NCBI RefSeq assembly: GCF_003112535.1
Contig: NZ_BEWA01000017.1
Location: 1-64,000 of the forward strand
From: Streptomyces rishiriensis
GTDB taxonomy: Bacteria; Actinomycetota; Actinomycetes; Streptomycetales; Streptomycetaceae
DNA length: 64,000 bases
Direction of reading: 5' to 3'
In this document: piece after piece, positions 40,134-50,822 of the stretch
How positions within the stretch are numbered: the first letter of the stretch is position 1
How the letters are laid out: every line of letters begins with the position of its first letter
Made by a program: the position numbers and the translations under genes
The notes under the pieces: model-generated
What the model saw: the letters and a program-made list of their open reading frames with translations, nothing else
Databases searched by the model: none
Told to the model about the DNA's origin: nothing

Positions 40134-42383
40134 ATGCGCAACCACCACGACCGTCAGCTCCGCGCCGTGCGCAACCTGGGCATCCTCGCCCATGTGGACG
40201 CCGGCAAGACCACCGTCACCGAGCGGATCCTGTACGCCACCGGGACCACGCACAGGCGCGGCGAGGTCCACGACGGCACGACCGTCACCGACTTCGACCC
40301 GCAGGAGCGCGACCGCGGCATCACCATCTCCGCGGCGGCCGTCAGCTGCGACTGGGACGGCCATCGCGTCAACCTGATCGACACCCCCGGGCACGTCGAC
40401 TTCGCCGACGAGGTGGAGCGGGCCCTTCGCGTCCTCGACGGGGCGGTGGCGGTGTTCGACGCCGTCGCGGGCGTGGAGCCGCAGAGCGAGTCCGTGTGGC
40501 GGCAGGCCGACCGGCACGGCGTCCCCCGGATCGCGTTCGTCAACAAGCTGGACCGGGCGGGCGCCGACCTGGACGCCGCGGTGGAGTCGATCCGCACCCG
40601 GCTGCACCCGGTCCCGCTGGCCGTGCAGCTGCCGATCGGCGCGCAGGACGGCTTCACCGGCGTCGTCGACCTGCTCCGCATGCGGGCGCTGACCTGGAGC
40701 GACGACGGCGACACGGCCGTCGAAGCAGACGTGCCGGAGGAACTCGGGGAGGAGGCGCTGCGTCGGCGCCGGCGGCTGGAGGAAGCCGTGGCGGAGCGGC
40801 ATCCGGCCGCGCTGGAGGAGTTCTGCGACCGGGAGACGCTCTGCGCGCAGACCCTCTCCGAGGCCCTGCGCGACCTGACCCGCACGGGTGACGTGCTGGT
40901 CGTGCTGTGCGGTTCCGCCTACCGCAACCGGGGGATCGAGCCGCTGCTCGACGCCGTGGTCGCGTATCTGCCGTCGCCGCTCGACGTGCCGTCGGTGAGT
41001 GGTGTCCGTGGCGGCGCCGGAACGCACGACACGGACCACGGCGGGCAGGGGGCCGGCGACCGTGCGCGCGACGGGGCCGGCGAGCAACGCCCCGCCGACC
41101 CCGAGGCGCCGTTCGCGGCCCTCGCGTTCAAGGTTGGCGCCACCGCCACGGGGCGGCTCACCTACCTGCGGGTGTACTCGGGCACCATCGAGAAGGGAGA
41201 CCTGGTGTGGGAGTCGGGCGCCCGGCGCACCGAGCGGATCGGCCGGATCCTGCGCGTGCAGGCGGACCGGCACACCCGGCTGGACCGGGCCGTCGCCGGG
41301 GACATCGTCGCTGTGGTCGGGCTGAAGTCGGCCCGGGCGGGCTCGACCCTGTGCGCGCCGGAGGCGCCCGTCGTCCTCGAACCGCCCGGGGTGCCCGACC
41401 CGGTCGTGTCGGTGGCGGTGGAACCCCGCACGACCGCCGACGCCGACCGGCTGGCCTCGGCGCTCGCCCGGCTCGCGGAGGAGGATCCGTCGCTGGCCGT
41501 CAGGACCGACGCCGAGACCGGGCAGACCCTGCTGTCGGGCATGGGCGAACTGCACCTGGAGGTGGCCGTGGAGAAGATCCGCCGCAGCCTCGGCCTGGAG
41601 GTCAACGTGGGGCGGCCGAGGGTGACCTACCGTGAGACGGTCGCCCGCGGGGTGTCTGGCCTGGTCTTCCGGCACGTCAAACAGGACGGCGGCGCAGGGC
41701 AGTTCGCGCACGTCGTACTCGACGTCGAACCGCTCGGCGCGGTCGGGTCCGTCGGAGCGGTCAGCGCCGCGACCGCGGTCGGCGATGCCGGCCTGGCCGG
41801 TGTGCGCGGCTTGGGCGGACGCGGCGGGGCGGACGGAGGCGCCGGCGCCGACGGTGACGTCGAAACCGGTTTCGAGTTCCGTTCCGCCGTCGTCGGGGGC
41901 CGGGTGCCGCAGGAGTACGTGCGCGCCGTCGAGGCGGGCTGCCGGGACGCCCTGGCGGAGGGGCCCCTCGGCGGGCACCCGGTCACCGGGGTGCGGGTCA
42001 CCCTGGTCGACGGGGCGACCCACGTGAAGGACTCCTCCGAGACGGCCTTCCGCTCGGCGGGCCGGCTCGGGCTCCGGGAAGCCCTGCGCGGTTGCGCGAT
42101 GGTCCTGCTGGAGCCGGTCGTCGAGGTCACGGTCACCGTGCCCGAGGACGCCGTCGGCGGGGTCCTCGGCGATCTCGCAGGCCGACGCGGGCGGATCACC
42201 GACTCGACCGTGCGCGGTGGTTCGGCGCTGGTCACGGCCACCGTGCCGCTGGCCGAGCTGTTCGGCTACGCGACCCGGCTGCGCAGCCGCACCCAGGGCC
42301 GCGGCGCCTTCACGGCCAGGCCGACCGGATACGCCCCGGCCCCGGCGTCGGTGTCGTCGGCGGCTGCCGTGCCTATGCGGTGA
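40134..42383 (+). CDS. TetM/OtrA-like ribosomal protection GTPase
   Basis: 749-residue EF-G-related GTPase of the tetracycline ribosomal protection group; by family it releases tetracycline from the ribosome using GTP. G1 AHVDAGKTTVTE (19-30), RGITISAAAVS, DTPGHVDF and NKLD are all intact, as are domain IV/V segments (RPRVTYRETVARG, GELHLEVAVEKIRRSLGLEV). It is about 90 residues longer than typical because of two Gly/Ala/Asp-rich insertions: one after LDVPSVSG (about 285-320) and one after EPLGAVGSVGAVS (about 540-580). The ATG at 40134 has AAGG upstream. A resistance role is inferred from family; some Streptomyces homologues are silent. Confidence 0.9.
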   Translation: MRNHHDRQLRAVRNLGILAHVDAGKTTVTERILYATGTTHRRGEVHDGTTVTDFDPQERDRGITISAAAVSCDWDGHRVNLIDTPGHVDFADEVERALRVLDGAVAVFDAVAGVEPQSESVWRQADRHGVPRIAFVNKLDRAGADLDAAVESIRTRLHPVPLAVQLPIGAQDGFTGVVDLLRMRALTWSDDGDTAVEADVPEELGEEALRRRRRLEEAVAERHPAALEEFCDRETLCAQTLSEALRDLTRTGDVLVVLCGSAYRNRGIEPLLDAVVAYLPSPLDVPSVSGVRGGAGTHDTDHGGQGAGDRARDGAGEQRPADPEAPFAALAFKVGATATGRLTYLRVYSGTIEKGDLVWESGARRTERIGRILRVQADRHTRLDRAVAGDIVAVVGLKSARAGSTLCAPEAPVVLEPPGVPDPVVSVAVEPRTTADADRLASALARLAEEDPSLAVRTDAETGQTLLSGMGELHLEVAVEKIRRSLGLEVNVGRPRVTYRETVARGVSGLVFRHVKQDGGAGQFAHVVLDVEPLGAVGSVGAVSAATAVGDAGLAGVRGLGGRGGADGGAGADGDVETGFEFRSAVVGGRVPQEYVRAVEAGCRDALAEGPLGGHPVTGVRVTLVDGATHVKDSSETAFRSAGRLGLREALRGCAMVLLEPVVEVTVTVPEDAVGGVLGDLAGRRGRITDSTVRGGSALVTATVPLAELFGYATRLRSRTQGRGAFTARPTGYAPAPASVSSAAAVPMR

Positions 42384-42400
42384 CCGGCGTCGGCGAGGCG

Positions 42401-42442
42401 GGGGCGTAGGTCCACGGACCTCGGACCGTGGACCTACGCCCC
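42401..42442 (+). terminator. Strong hairpin terminator after the ribosomal protection gene
   Basis: GGGGCGTAGGTCCACGG (42401-42417) pairs perfectly over 17 bp with 42426-42442 around an 8-base loop, 18 bases after the stop codon. Confidence 0.9.
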
Positions 42443-42475
42443 GGCCGGGGTGGTAGGCCACAGGTCGCATTGTCG

Positions 42476-42512
42476 GTTCGTGCCACGTACGAATACCGTT
42501 CGTGGCACGAAC
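42476..42512. promoter_or_regulatory. 12-bp perfect inverted repeat upstream of the LLM oxidoreductase
   Basis: GTTCGTGCCACG and CGTGGCACGAAC are separated by 13 AT-richer bases (TACGAATACCGTT) that contain a possible -10 TACGAAT. It ends 51 bp before the gene start and looks like an operator over a promoter. Confidence 0.6.
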
Positions 42513-42563
42513 TGACGGGGTGTCCGGGGACGCCCCTCCAACGGGGAGAGGGCGGGCCACGCC

Positions 42564-43598
42564 ATGTCGTTCCACCGGTCGTCATCACATAAGTCGTCAT
42601 CACATCAGTCGTCGGCGGATCCGTCGTCCTCGCACGGGTCGCCCCAGGGGCAGTCGTCGCCGCACCGGCCCCCGTCGCACGGGGCGGCACGGCGGGAGCC
42701 GCTGTTCGGCACCGGACTCAGCACCGCCGTCGGCGAGGTCGAGGAGACGCTCCGCCTCGCCGTCCAGGCCGACCGTCAGGGGCTGGACCTCGTCACCGTT
42801 TCCGATCACCCTTACTACGGCGGCCGGCTCGACGCGTACGCGATCCTCGGCGTCGTCCTCGGGCGGACCGAGCGCGTCTCCGGCCTGGTGTGCGTGACCA
42901 ACCTGCCCAGCCGCCCGGCCCCGATGCTGGCCCGCACCGTCACCTCGCTGTCCGCGCTGACGGGGGGCCGGCTGGTGCTCGGCATGGGGGCGGGCGGGCT
43001 GTGGGACGACATCGCCCGCCTCGGGCTGCCCAGGCTCGGGCCGGGCGCCGCGGTGCGGGCGCTCGAAGAGGCGATCGTCCTCGTCCGTCTGCTGTGCGGC
43101 GGTGCCGGGCCGGTCACCTTCGAGGGGGAGTTCTACCAGGTCCATGACCTCGAACCGGCTCCGGTCGAAGCCCCGCCGGTGTGGACCGGCGCCGTCGGCC
43201 CGAAGTCCCTCGCGGTCACCGGACGGGTCGGGGACGGCTGGATCCCCGGACACGCGGCGGACTGGCTCAGCCCGCGTTTCAGGGACTCCCGTCCGGTCAT
43301 CGACGAGGCCGCGCTGCAGGTGGGCCGCGACCCGGCGGACGTCGCCACCGTCTACAACCTGCCGGGCGTCATCACCTCCGCCCCGGCAGCCGCCCCGCGC
43401 GACCGCGAAGGTCGCTGGCGGGGCGGCTCGGTGAGCCAGTGGGTCGAGGAACTCACCGGTGCCGCACTGGAGTTCGGGGCGGCCGGGTTCGTGCACTTCC
43501 GCGTCGAGGACGGGACGTCCGCTGCCGTCACGCTCGGCCGGTGGTCCGAGGAGATCGCCCCGGCCGTGCGGGAGGCGGTCGCTGCGGACCGTACCTGA
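42564..43598 (+). CDS. LLM-class (luciferase-like) flavin/F420 oxidoreductase
   Basis: 344 residues, TIM-barrel of the bacterial luciferase superfamily: FGTGLSTAVGEVEETLRLAV, LDLVTVSDHPYYGG, RTVTSLSALTGGRLVLGMGA and VGDGWIPGHAADW. Similarity to F420-dependent members of the family is suggested but the cofactor cannot be decided. Normal homology starts near residue 45; before it lies a tail of seven 5-residue units (SSSHK, SSSHQ, SSADP, SSSHG, SPQGQ, SSPHR, PPSHG) encoded by a 15-bp tandem repeat. The ATG at 42564 has GGGAGAGGG upstream. Substrate unknown. Confidence 0.85.
   Translation: MSFHRSSSHKSSSHQSSADPSSSHGSPQGQSSPHRPPSHGAARREPLFGTGLSTAVGEVEETLRLAVQADRQGLDLVTVSDHPYYGGRLDAYAILGVVLGRTERVSGLVCVTNLPSRPAPMLARTVTSLSALTGGRLVLGMGAGGLWDDIARLGLPRLGPGAAVRALEEAIVLVRLLCGGAGPVTFEGEFYQVHDLEPAPVEAPPVWTGAVGPKSLAVTGRVGDGWIPGHAADWLSPRFRDSRPVIDEAALQVGRDPADVATVYNLPGVITSAPAAAPRDREGRWRGGSVSQWVEELTGAALEFGAAGFVHFRVEDGTSAAVTLGRWSEEIAPAVREAVAADRT
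42579..42683 (+). repeat. 15-bp tandem repeat inside the LLM gene
   Basis: Seven 15-bp units, the first two nearly identical (TCGTCATCACATAAG, TCGTCATCACATCAG), later ones diverged. They keep the frame and encode a Ser/His-rich tail. Confidence 0.85.
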
Positions 43599-43645
43599 CG
43601 GATGCTCAGGCGACGTTGCCGCAGAAGAGATTCAGCGGTGCGCGC

Positions 43646-45475
<1,830 letters not shown>

Positions 45476-45545
45476 GGGCGGCTCTCCTCGGTGCAGGCCG
45501 CTCGAAGTGAACGGCTGAGTTGGGGAAGTGAAGGAGGACGTGCCT

Positions 45546-45557
45546 GAGAGCGCTCTC
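45546..45557. promoter_or_regulatory. LacI-type operator in the laminarin locus
   Basis: GAGAGCGCTCTC is a perfect 12-bp palindrome between the divergent GH55 and sugar-binding-protein genes. It shares the AGCGCT core of the CebR box (TGGGAGCGCTCCCA) but has different flanks, suggesting a paralogous LacI-family repressor. Confidence 0.7.
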
Positions 45558-45634
45558 TCGACGTGAATGCTTCAACTGCCCGAACGTGCGCGTCAAGTGG
45601 TGGAGACGGAGTTCCGCGGAGTGTGCCGGGACTC

Positions 45635-45662
45635 TTGACGCGCACCGCTCACAGGGTTTAAC
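45635..45662 (+). promoter_or_regulatory. Candidate promoter of the sugar ABC operon
   Basis: TTGACG (45635-45640), 16-bp spacer and TTTAAC (45657-45662), 43 bp before the binding-protein ATG. The AT-rich tract TCCTAAATTAAG follows. Confidence 0.45.
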
Positions 45663-45704
45663 TCACGTCCTAAATTAAGCCCTGATGACACCGGGAGCCC
45701 ACCC

Positions 45705-47024
45705 ATGCGCACCATCCGAGCCGCGGCCACAGGAGCCGTCGTCATGTCCCTCGCCCTGGCGGCCACGGCGTGCGGCGGAGGGAGCTCGACCGACGGCGAG
45801 GGCTCCAACGACTCGCCGAAGACCCTGACCTACTGGGCCTCCAACCAGGGCGCGAGCATCGAGGTGGACAAGAAGGTCCTCCAGCCGGAGCTCGACAAGT
45901 TCGAGAAGAAGACCGGGATCAAGGTGAAGCTGGAGGTCGTCCCCTGGTCGGACCTGCTCAACCGGATCCTCACCGCGACCGCCTCCGGCCAGGGCCCCGA
46001 CGTCCTCAACATCGGCAACACCTGGTCGGCCTCGCTCCAGGCCACCGGCGCGCTGCTGCCCTGGAACGACGTGAACCTCGCGAAGATCGGCGGAAAGGGC
46101 CGCTTCGTCGCCTCCGCGCTCGGCTCGACGGGCGCCCAGGGCAAGGACCCGGCCGCGGTGCCGCTCTACTCCATGGCCTACGCCCTGTACTACAACAAGC
46201 AGATCTTCGCCGACGCAGGCATCGCACAACCCCCCGCGACCTGGGCGGAGTTGACGGCTGACGGCAAGAAGATCCAGGCCAGGGGCAATCAGGTGCTGGG
46301 CGCCGAGGGCGCCAACGTCTCGGAGAACGTCCACCACGTCTTCGTCTTCGCCAAGCAGCACGACGCCGACTTCTTCACCCCCGACGGCAAGCCCGACTTC
46401 ACCTCCGACGGCGTGGTCACGGCCGTGCAGCAGTACGTCGACCTGATGGCGAAGGACAAGGTCATTCCGCAGGGCAACGCCGAGTACGCCCAGAACCAGT
46501 CCGTCAGCGACTTCGCCAAGGGGAAGACGGCGATGCTGCTGTGGCAGTCCGCCTCCGCCAACCTCGCGTCCCAGGGCATGAGCGAGGACCGGTACGGCGT
46601 CGCCCCCGTGCCCGTGCAGTCCGGAGCTCCGGGCGCCGGCGCCCAGGTCGACTCGATGGTCGCGGGCATCAACCTGGCCGTCTTCAAGAACACCGACAAC
46701 CTCGACGGCGCCACCGAGTTCGTGAAGTTCATGACCGGTGACGAGGAGCAGAAAATTCTCAACAAGGCTTACAGCACCATTCCACCGGTTGCGTCGGCGC
46801 AGGCCGACCCGGCCTTCGGCACCCCGGCGAACGCGATCCTGAAGGACACCCTCGCCAAGAGCGCCGCCGCCCTCCCGCAGGTCGCCGACGAGTCGCAGTT
46901 CGAGACGACGGTCGGCACGGCCGTCAAGGCACTGTTCGCCGAGGCGGCCGCAGGCCACCCGGTGACGACCGAGTCCGTGCGGGCCGAACTCGCCAAGGCC
47001 CAGCAGCAGATGCCGGCGAAGTGA
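45705..47024 (+). CDS. Sugar ABC transporter substrate-binding lipoprotein
   Basis: 439 residues, SBP_bac_1 (family 1) binding protein. Lipobox LALAATACGG places the anchor Cys at about residue 24. Family segments: LTYWASNQGASIEVDKKVLQ, GQGPDVLNIGNTWSASLQAT, VPLYSMAYALYYNKQIFADA and a late GINLAVFKNTDN. The ATG follows GGGAG. Context (GH55 outside, GH1 inside) suggests it captures laminari-oligosaccharides or other beta-glucosides. It overlaps the first permease by GTGA. Confidence 0.92.
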   Translation: MRTIRAAATGAVVMSLALAATACGGGSSTDGEGSNDSPKTLTYWASNQGASIEVDKKVLQPELDKFEKKTGIKVKLEVVPWSDLLNRILTATASGQGPDVLNIGNTWSASLQATGALLPWNDVNLAKIGGKGRFVASALGSTGAQGKDPAAVPLYSMAYALYYNKQIFADAGIAQPPATWAELTADGKKIQARGNQVLGAEGANVSENVHHVFVFAKQHDADFFTPDGKPDFTSDGVVTAVQQYVDLMAKDKVIPQGNAEYAQNQSVSDFAKGKTAMLLWQSASANLASQGMSEDRYGVAPVPVQSGAPGAGAQVDSMVAGINLAVFKNTDNLDGATEFVKFMTGDEEQKILNKAYSTIPPVASAQADPAFGTPANAILKDTLAKSAAALPQVADESQFETTVGTAVKALFAEAAAGHPVTTESVRAELAKAQQQMPAK

Positions 47025-48016
47025 GCCGGATGACCATCACGGTCGAGGCCGGGAAGCCTCAAGTCGCCGGCGGCGAGCCGGCCCCGCGATCGCGGCCCGG
47101 GCGGCGGAGCCACCGCGTCGGACTGCCCTACCTGCTGCTCCTGCCCGCCCTGATCCTCGAACTCCTGGTGCATCTGGTGCCGATGGTGATCGGCGTCCTG
47201 ATGAGCCTCAAGGCGCTCACCCAGTTCTCCATCCGCGACTGGGGCGCCGCCCCCTGGTCCGGGCTCGACAACTACCGCGTGTCGGTGCACTTCGACGCCC
47301 CCGTCGGTCAGGCGCTCCTGCGCTCCTTCCTCGTCACGGTCGGCTTCACCCTGCTGTCGGTCGGCCGGTGCTGGCTCATCGGCACCGCCGCGGCGATCTT
47401 CATGCAGGACGCCTTCCGCGGCCGCGGACTGCTCCGGGCGCTGTTCCTGGTGCCGTACGCGCTGCCCGTGTACGCCGCCGCGATCACCTGGGTCTTCATG
47501 TTCCAGCACGACAACGGCCTGGTGAACCACGTTCTGCACGACCAGTTGCACCTCACCGACAAGCCGTCCTTCTGGCTCATCGGCGACAACAGTTTCTACG
47601 CGTTGCTCACTGTTTCCGTATGGAAGGGCTGGCCGTTCGCGTTCCTCATCGTCATGGCCGGCCTGCAGAACATCCCGCGCGAGCTGTACGAGGCGGCCGC
47701 GCTGGACGGAGCCGGGGTGTGGCAGCAGATCCGCCGCATCACCCTGCCCTCCCTGGCCCCGGTCAACCAGGTCCTGGTCCTGGTGCTGTTCCTGTGGACG
47801 TTCAACGACTTCAACACGCCGTTCGTCCTCTTCGGCCGGGCCGCGCCGGAGGCCGCGGACCTGATCTCGGTCCACATCTACCAAGCGTCCTTCGTCACCT
47901 GGAACTTCGGCGCCGGATCGGCGATGTCGGTCCTGCTGCTGCTCTTCCTGCTCGCCGTGACGGGCGTCTACCTGGCCCTCACCACCCGGGGAAGGAGGCC
48001 CTCCCGTGCGCGATGA
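47021..48016 (+). CDS. Sugar ABC transporter permease (MalF-type)
   Basis: 331 residues, six or seven membrane helices after a basic N-terminus. The EAA loop that docks the ATPase is ELYEAAALDGAGVWQQIRRI. Starts at a GTG coupled to the binding-protein stop. No ATPase gene is in the operon; in Streptomyces the shared ATPase MsiK energises such importers, which is the likely arrangement here. Confidence 0.93.
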   Translation: MSRMTITVEAGKPQVAGGEPAPRSRPGRRSHRVGLPYLLLLPALILELLVHLVPMVIGVLMSLKALTQFSIRDWGAAPWSGLDNYRVSVHFDAPVGQALLRSFLVTVGFTLLSVGRCWLIGTAAAIFMQDAFRGRGLLRALFLVPYALPVYAAAITWVFMFQHDNGLVNHVLHDQLHLTDKPSFWLIGDNSFYALLTVSVWKGWPFAFLIVMAGLQNIPRELYEAAALDGAGVWQQIRRITLPSLAPVNQVLVLVLFLWTFNDFNTPFVLFGRAAPEAADLISVHIYQASFVTWNFGAGSAMSVLLLLFLLAVTGVYLALTTRGRRPSRAR

Positions 48017-48863
48017 CTCACCCATGGCGCCGCCGGGTTCGTTCCTGTGGTCCCGGCGGATCTTCCTCGCCCTGCTCACCGGTTTCGTCCTGGTGCCGGT
48101 CTACGTGATGGTCTCCAGTTCCCTGAAGCCCCTCGCGGACGTCACCGGCCGGTTCCGCTGGCTGCCCAGCGGACTGACGATCCGCCCCTACATCGACATC
48201 TGGTCGACGGTCCCGCTCGCCAGGTACTTCGTGAACTCGCTGATCGTGGCCGGCGCGGCGACGGTCTGCTCGGTGGTGATCGCCGTGTTCAGCGCATACG
48301 CAGTAAGGCGTTACGACTTCCGCGGCAAACGCACCTTCACGGTCACCGTGCTGTCGACCCAGATGTTTCCGGGCATCCTCTTCCTCCTCCCGCTGTTCCT
48401 GCTCTACGTCAACATCGGCCACGCCACCGGCATCGCGCTGTTCGGCTCGCGCGGCGGTCTGATCCTGACGTACCTCACGTTCTCGCTGCCCTTCTCCATC
48501 TGGATGCTGATCGGATACTTCGACTCGGTGCCGCGCGATCTGGACGAGGCCGCACTGGTCGACGGCTGCGGACCGCTCGGCGCGCTCCTGCGGATCGTGG
48601 TGCCGGCCGCGGTCCCCGGCATCGTGGCGGTCGCCGTGTACGCCTTCATGACCGCCTGGGGCGAGGTCCTCTTCGCCTCCGTCATGACCAACGACACCAC
48701 CCGCACGCTCGCCGTCGGACTCCAGGGCTACTCCACCCTCAACGACGTCTACTGGAACCAGATCATGGCCGCCTCGCTCGTCGTCAGCGTGCCCGTGGTG
48801 GCCGGCTTCCTGCTGCTCCAGCGCTACCTCGTCGCCGGCCTGACAGCCGGAGCCGTGAAGTGA
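48006..48863 (+). CDS. Sugar ABC transporter permease (MalG-type)
   Basis: 285 residues with six membrane helices; EAA loop as DLDEAALVDGCGPLGALLRI. It starts at a GTG at 48006, overlapping the previous permease by 11 bases. Its last codons (AVK then stop) lie in the first unit of an 18-bp tandem repeat that fills the gap to the beta-glucosidase gene. Confidence 0.93.
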   Translation: MRDDSPMAPPGSFLWSRRIFLALLTGFVLVPVYVMVSSSLKPLADVTGRFRWLPSGLTIRPYIDIWSTVPLARYFVNSLIVAGAATVCSVVIAVFSAYAVRRYDFRGKRTFTVTVLSTQMFPGILFLLPLFLLYVNIGHATGIALFGSRGGLILTYLTFSLPFSIWMLIGYFDSVPRDLDEAALVDGCGPLGALLRIVVPAAVPGIVAVAVYAFMTAWGEVLFASVMTNDTTRTLAVGLQGYSTLNDVYWNQIMAASLVVSVPVVAGFLLLQRYLVAGLTAGAVK

Positions 48864-48944
48864 ACCCGAGCCGTGAAGTGAACCCGAGCCGTGAAGTGAA
48901 CCCGAGCCGTGAAGTGAACCCGAGCCGTGAAGTGAACCCGAGCC
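48855..48944 (+). repeat. 18-bp tandem repeat, five perfect copies
   Basis: GTGAAGTGAACCCGAGCC repeated exactly five times, then two decayed units to 48980. Each copy contains GTG-AAG-TGA, which is the end of the permease in the first copy and a start-Lys-stop minigene in the others. Read in the frame of the downstream GH1 gene the repeat is open (SREVNP units), so it does not block that frame. Confidence 0.95.
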
Positions 48945-49000
48945 GGGACGCGAACCGCAGCCGTGCGGTGACCCGACACCCCGTTCCCGAAAGGACCTCA

Positions 49001-50359
49001 GTGACCATCGACCTCGCCGCCCTGCCCCGCGACTTCCTGTGGGGAACCGCCACCTCGGCGTACCAGATCGAGGGAGCCGTGGCGGAGGACGGCCGATCGC
49101 CGTCGATCTGGGACACGTTCTCGCACACCCCCGGAAAGATCGCGGGCGGCGACCACGGCGACGTGGCCTGCGACCACTACCACCGCTGGCGCGAGGACAT
49201 CGGCCTGATGAACCGGCTGGGAGTGAACGCCTACCGGATGTCGGTCGCCTGGCCGCGCGTCGTGCCCGGCGGCGACGGCCCGGTGAACCCCAAGGGCCTG
49301 GACTTCTACGATCAGTTGGTCGACGGGCTGCTGGAATCGGGCATCACCCCGTCCGTCACTCTCTACCACTGGGACCTGCCCCAGGCTCTCCAGGACCGCG
49401 GCGGCTGGCCCGAGCGAGAGACCGCCGAGCACTTCGCCGGCTACGCCTCGGCCGTCGCCGAACGGCTCGGCGACCGCGTCACGCACTGGGCCACCCTCAA
49501 CGAGCCCCTGTGCTCCGCCTGGATCGGCCATCTCGAAGGGGCGATGGCCCCCGGCCTCACCGATCTGACCGCGGCCGTCCGCGCCTCCTACCACCTCCTC
49601 CTCGGCCATGGACTCGCCGTCCGGGCCATCCGCGCGGCGGCGCCCCGCGCGAAGATCGGCATCGTCAACAACCTCTCCACCGTCCGCCCCGCCACCGACC
49701 ACCCCGAGGACGTCGCCGCCGCCCGCCGCATGGACGGGCACACCAACCGCTGGTGGCTCGACCCGGTGCACGGCCGCGGCTTCCCGGCGGACATGCGGGA
49801 GGTGTACGGCGTCGAACTCCCGGAGAAGCACGACGACTCGGCGACGATCGCCGCGCCGCTGGACTGGCTGGGCCTGAACTACTACTTCCCGGCGACGGTG
49901 GCCGACGACCCGGACGGACCGGTCCCGCACGCCCGTTCCGTCCGCCGGGACGGCGTCCAGCGCACCGCCATGGACTGGGAGGTCGACCCGAGCGGCATCG
50001 AAACGCTGTTGCTGCGCCTGACCGACGAGTACGGCGCCCGCCGGCTGTACGTCACGGAGAACGGTTCCGCCTACCCGGACGTGGTGCGCCCCGACGGCTC
50101 CGTCGACGACCCCGAGCGCCAGGCCTACCTGACCGGCCACCTCGCCGCCTGCGCCTCCGCCGCCCGCCAGGGCGCCCCCCTGGCCGGCTACTTCGCCTGG
50201 TCGCTGCTGGACAACTTCGAGTGGGCGTACGGCTACGACAAGCGGTTCGGCCTCGTCCACGTCGACTACCGCACCCAGGCCCGCACGATCAAGGGCGCCG
50301 GACGCCACTACGCGGAGATCGTCCGCAGGCACCGGGAGGGGGTGGCGCGGGCCGCCTGA
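49001..50359 (+). CDS. GH1 beta-glucosidase
   Basis: 452 residues, no signal peptide, cytosolic. Acid/base Glu168 in TLNEPL and nucleophile Glu353 in YVTENGSAY; N-terminal signature FLWGTATSAYQIEGAVAEDG. It would split imported beta-glucosides (laminaribiose, cellobiose) to glucose. I chose the GTG at 49001 with AAAGGA 6 bases before; the frame is open far upstream through the 18-bp repeat, but that part is not GH1. It completes the laminarin operon of binding protein and permeases. Confidence 0.95.
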   Translation: MTIDLAALPRDFLWGTATSAYQIEGAVAEDGRSPSIWDTFSHTPGKIAGGDHGDVACDHYHRWREDIGLMNRLGVNAYRMSVAWPRVVPGGDGPVNPKGLDFYDQLVDGLLESGITPSVTLYHWDLPQALQDRGGWPERETAEHFAGYASAVAERLGDRVTHWATLNEPLCSAWIGHLEGAMAPGLTDLTAAVRASYHLLLGHGLAVRAIRAAAPRAKIGIVNNLSTVRPATDHPEDVAAARRMDGHTNRWWLDPVHGRGFPADMREVYGVELPEKHDDSATIAAPLDWLGLNYYFPATVADDPDGPVPHARSVRRDGVQRTAMDWEVDPSGIETLLLRLTDEYGARRLYVTENGSAYPDVVRPDGSVDDPERQAYLTGHLAACASAARQGAPLAGYFAWSLLDNFEWAYGYDKRFGLVHVDYRTQARTIKGAGRHYAEIVRRHREGVARAA

Positions 50360-50822
50360 GCCGGAGCGGCCCACGGGCCGGGCGGGGGCAGCGGGCTCGG
50401 GGCGGGGAGCCGCGGGGCGCGGTCCGCGGCGTGAGGGCTGCGGTCCGCGGTCTGCGGTCTGCGGTCGTCCGCAGCAACGCGGACCGATGGGCACGACAGC
50501 GGGTGCGCGCGCCGGGGAACGGCGAGAGCCGGAGACCGGCGGGCACTGGAGACCGGTGGGCGCGGGTGCGGGAGCCCGCGCCCGCCACCCCGTGCGGAAG
50601 GCGAGGACCGCGCCGCTCACCGGCCGCTCACGGGCTGCCGGACGAAGGACCGTTGACGCGGTCCCGTATTCGCGACGCATGCCGCACCGCCCGGTCCGCC
50701 GGGCACCGTCCGATGGTCCCGAATCGTCCTCGTGCGTTTTCCATCACATGATCTGTCCAGCACCCAACCTCGTCACGTGAAACGCCCTCCTAATGCTCGG
50801 CAGAGGAAGGGGTGTTGACTTC
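50360..50822. other. Intergenic region with GCGGTC repeats
   Basis: About 460 bases. Around 50,418-50,475 the words GCGGTCCGCG and GCGGTCTGCG recur in tandem. The last 80 bases are less GC-rich and should hold the promoter of the PIG-L gene. No gene was found. Confidence 0.5.

Noticed and set aside
45675..46958. 427-residue minus-strand frame opposite the sugar-binding protein
   Set aside because: Antisense shadow; the plus-strand gene has a lipobox, ribosome site and family segments.
48855..48980. Possible CRISPR array
   Set aside because: Units are 18 bp, directly adjacent and identical, with no spacers and no cas genes; it is a simple tandem repeat.
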